Assembly: GCF_004365175.1 (NCBI RefSeq)
Contig: NZ_SOCE01000001.1
Location: 4,657,403-4,721,402, forward strand
Direction of reading: 5' to 3'
Source of the DNA: Kribbella voronezhensis
Lineage (GTDB): Bacteria; Actinomycetota; Actinomycetes; Propionibacteriales; Kribbellaceae
Length of the DNA: 64,000 nt
Every line of letters starts with the position of its first letter. Position 1 is the first letter of the stretch. Positions 62,491 through 64,000 of this stretch are shown here, one piece after another. The notes beneath the pieces were generated by a model. The model did no database searches, was not told the DNA's origin, and was given only the letters and a program-made list of their open reading frames with translations. The position numbers were made by a program, and so were the translations under genes.

Positions 62491-63699
62491 ATGACGCACA
62501 TGCCGGATCTCCCGCCGTACCTGCGACCGTTCGTGCTGGACGTCGAGGAGGTGGCCGGACAACGCAGCGACCGCGTCGGCGAGCTGGACTTCTACCGTCC
62601 CGCGAGTACGGCGCGGACGGGCGCGATCCTGTTGGTTCACGGGGGTCCGGGGCCCGCCGATCTCACCGTGTCGCCACGTGACTGGCCGGTGTATCAGGGC
62701 TATGCCACGGCGATCGCTCAGCGCGGCCTGGTGGCCGCCGTGGTCGACCACAGCCTCATTCGTGGCCTCGACCAGCTGACCGCCGCTGCCGACGACGTGG
62801 AGGCCGCTGTCGGCCTGCTGCGGGCCGATCCGCAGGTGGACCCGGAGCGCGTGCTGCTCTGGTTCTTCTCCGGCGCCGGCCTGCTGGCGGGGGAGTGGCT
62901 GGACAGCCGCCCCGGCTGGCTGCGTGGCATCGCCCTGACCTATCCCCGCCTCGCCACCCCGCCCGGTGTCGACGAACTGGTTTCCGCCGCCGAGGTCATC
63001 GGCAAAAACAAGAACCTGCCGGTGCTGCTGACGAGGGTCGGCCGCGAGCGCGACGAGCTCGCTGGTCCGGTGGCGGAGTTCGTCTCCGCCGGTGGCGCCG
63101 CGCTGGACATCATCGACGTACCGAAAGGGCAACACGGCTTCGACATGCTCGACCACACCGACGAATCCCGCGCCGCGGTGACCAAGGCCCTCGACTGGGC
63201 CATCGCCCACCTGGGTGAAGACCCCACCAACCAACCCCCTATCCCGGCCCCCACCAGCACTCGAACTCCGCTTCCGGCCGCCGGAGCCACCGTCACGACA
63301 GAGAAGCCGAAAGCTGTCGTGGTGGATAAGCCGGTAGCTGTCGCGCCACCAAGTGCGCCTGCTGTCTCCGCAGAGACGCCGGCGTCGCGCGTGGTGGGGC
63401 GCGAGCATTCGGCGTACGAGGCGCATGATCTGGAAGCGTTTCTGGCGATGTATTCGCCGACCGCACAGCTCCAGACGGCCGACGGTTCCGTACTGCGGGG
63501 TCGCCGGTCACTGCGGGAGTACTACCGGCCCCGGTTCGAGGCCGGCCAGTGCAAGACCGAGCTGATCCACCGGATGACCCAGGGGGAGTGGGTGGTGGAC
63601 CAGGCGATCGTCCACGATCCCGACCAGGGCCCGGTGCCGATGATCAGCTTCTACCGTGTCCAGGAAGGCCTCATCACCGAGGTCCGCATCCTCGGCTGA
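62491..63699 (+). CDS. Alpha/beta hydrolase-like protein fused to an NTF2/SnoaL-like domain
   Basis: A 402-residue two-domain protein. Residues 1-245 form a dienelactone-hydrolase-like fold: 'ILLVHGGPGPADLTVS' (oxyanion loop), a nucleophile-elbow 'LLWFFSGAGLLAG' with Ser127, and 'GQHGFDMLDH' with the likely catalytic His. A Pro/Ala/Lys linker (about 250-300) joins a SnoaL/NTF2-like C-terminal domain ('YEAHDLEAFLAMYSPTAQLQ', 'RSLREYYRPRFEAGQCKTEL'). The elbow lacks the first Gly of G-x-S-x-G. Reaction and substrate are unknown. It is inserted between rpoC and the presumed rpsL and has its own terminator. Confidence 0.8.
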   Translation: MTHMPDLPPYLRPFVLDVEEVAGQRSDRVGELDFYRPASTARTGAILLVHGGPGPADLTVSPRDWPVYQGYATAIAQRGLVAAVVDHSLIRGLDQLTAAADDVEAAVGLLRADPQVDPERVLLWFFSGAGLLAGEWLDSRPGWLRGIALTYPRLATPPGVDELVSAAEVIGKNKNLPVLLTRVGRERDELAGPVAEFVSAGGAALDIIDVPKGQHGFDMLDHTDESRAAVTKALDWAIAHLGEDPTNQPPIPAPTSTRTPLPAAGATVTTEKPKAVVVDKPVAVAPPSAPAVSAETPASRVVGREHSAYEAHDLEAFLAMYSPTAQLQTADGSVLRGRRSLREYYRPRFEAGQCKTELIHRMTQGEWVVDQAIVHDPDQGPVPMISFYRVQEGLITEVRILG

Positions 63700-63709
63700 G
63701 GCGTCGCGA

Positions 63710-63745
63710 CTGTTGCCCCGGCTGGGAGACCGGCCGGGGCAACAG
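63710..63745 (+). terminator. Hairpin terminator after the fused hydrolase gene
   Basis: CTGTTGCCCCGGC (63710-63722) and GCCGGGGCAACAG (63733-63745) are perfect 13-bp arms with a 10-base loop, 11 bases after the stop. The U-tract is absent. Confidence 0.85.
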
Positions 63746-64000
63746 CCCGTTCAGGCGGGAAATGCGCCGCGCGAGCCGCCGATGCCAGGGTTACGGCGAA
63801 CACCCTGTAAACTGGTCTAGCGGCTGCGCCTCAACGCCGTACGGTCTTCTGTTTTGACCGTGCATGAGGCAGCCGCTAGTCTTAACGATCGTGCCCGGGT
63901 CATCCTGGGCCGTCATGCGTGCCCCTCGTACTTTTCGGGTCAGCGCGTGGCACGGGACTTCTGCCGACAGTCAGAAAGTTTATGACTCCGGCGTGTCCGT
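63746..64000. other. Promoter and structured leader, probably of the rpsL operon beyond the window
   Basis: No coding region is seen in these 255 bases. TGTAAACT, with -10 TAAACT at 63808-63813, predicts a start near 63820. The leader then folds into a large stem (63817-63879) and smaller hairpins to about 63955. In actinobacteria rpsL-rpsG-fusA-tuf follow rpoBC, so rpsL is expected just to the right. Confidence 0.55.
63817..63879 (+). ncRNA. Structured 5' leader element
   Basis: CTAGCGGCT (63817-63825) pairs with AGCCGCTAG (63871-63879), then GCCTCA (63828-63833) with TGAGGC (63865-63870), and an inner hairpin ACGGTC (63841-63846)/GACCGT (63856-63861) has a 9-base loop. Three coaxial stems of 9, 6 and 6 bp occupy the predicted 5' end of the transcript. 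A further 7-bp hairpin GCCCGGG/CCTGGGC (one G-U) lies at 63893-63910. Confidence 0.6.

Overview
The window is high-GC actinobacterial chromosome. The evidence is the codon use, many GTG and TTG starts, GTGA and ATGA gene overlaps, a mycobacterial-type mce operon, MceG and MurB/HadAB-type genes, and predicted leaderless transcripts. The gene set and order (tRNA-Trp–secE–nusG–rplK–rplA, rplJ–rplL, rpoB–rpoC) fit Propionibacteriales, with a Kribbella/Nocardioides-like organism most plausible. The genus is an inference; no 16S rRNA gene is present.

Layout. 1-8100 holds small accessory genes: a TrmH-type methylase start, a VOC protein, an alpha/beta hydrolase with a divergent CGNR regulator, TerC, TetR plus an FAD monooxygenase, a back-to-back XRE-cupin/GNAT pair and an M23 peptidase. 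8140-11504 holds tRNA-Thr, tRNA-Met, rpmG, a FhuF-like protein and the hadA-hadB-murB operon. 11530-18810 holds a KmtR-like nickel/cobalt sensor with its CDF exporter, a frameshifted hypothetical gene, a 2'-5' RNA ligase with an XRE-TPR regulator, TrpB2 and an adenosine deaminase-like protein. 18886-23238 holds an aspartate aminotransferase and then the tRNA-Trp–secE–nusG–rplK–rplA block. 23627-31178 holds an FMN hydroxy-acid oxidase, a PheS-like ligase behind a cysteine-containing leader peptide, an ECF42-type sigma factor with its DGPF partner, and a histidine kinase/response regulator/DUF4097 operon. 31184-38518 is a two-way catabolic island: GntP permease, KDPG aldolase, D-aminoacylase and DSD1-type deaminase facing a PfkB kinase, IclR and RidA. 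38576-41088 holds an MFS gene, then the L10 leader with rplJ and rplL. 41172-43591 holds two membrane acyltransferases. 43715-54565 is a complete mce lipid-import operon (ATPase, two YrbE permeases, MceA-F, two Mce-associated proteins). 54828-62239 is rpoB-rpoC. A fused hydrolase/NTF2-like gene follows, and the window ends in a structured leader that should belong to rpsL.

The strongest non-routine signals are these: (1) the srmL-like gene is preceded by a predicted leaderless 27-codon uORF with a Cys-Cys pair, and the uORF overlaps an anti-Shine-Dalgarno pairing; (2) the 31-38 kb island can be read as N-acetyl-glucosaminate/glucosaminate catabolism to pyruvate and glyceraldehyde-3-phosphate; (3) the ArsR-CDF operon carries all five KmtR metal ligands at exact spacing and an operator over its start codon; (4) the whole mce operon is attached to its ATPase between rplL and rpoB, where M. 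tuberculosis keeps only the ATPase gene mkl; (5) NusG has a roughly 180-residue, almost purely acidic N-terminal extension.

All calls come from reading sequence and recalled family knowledge. No database search was run.
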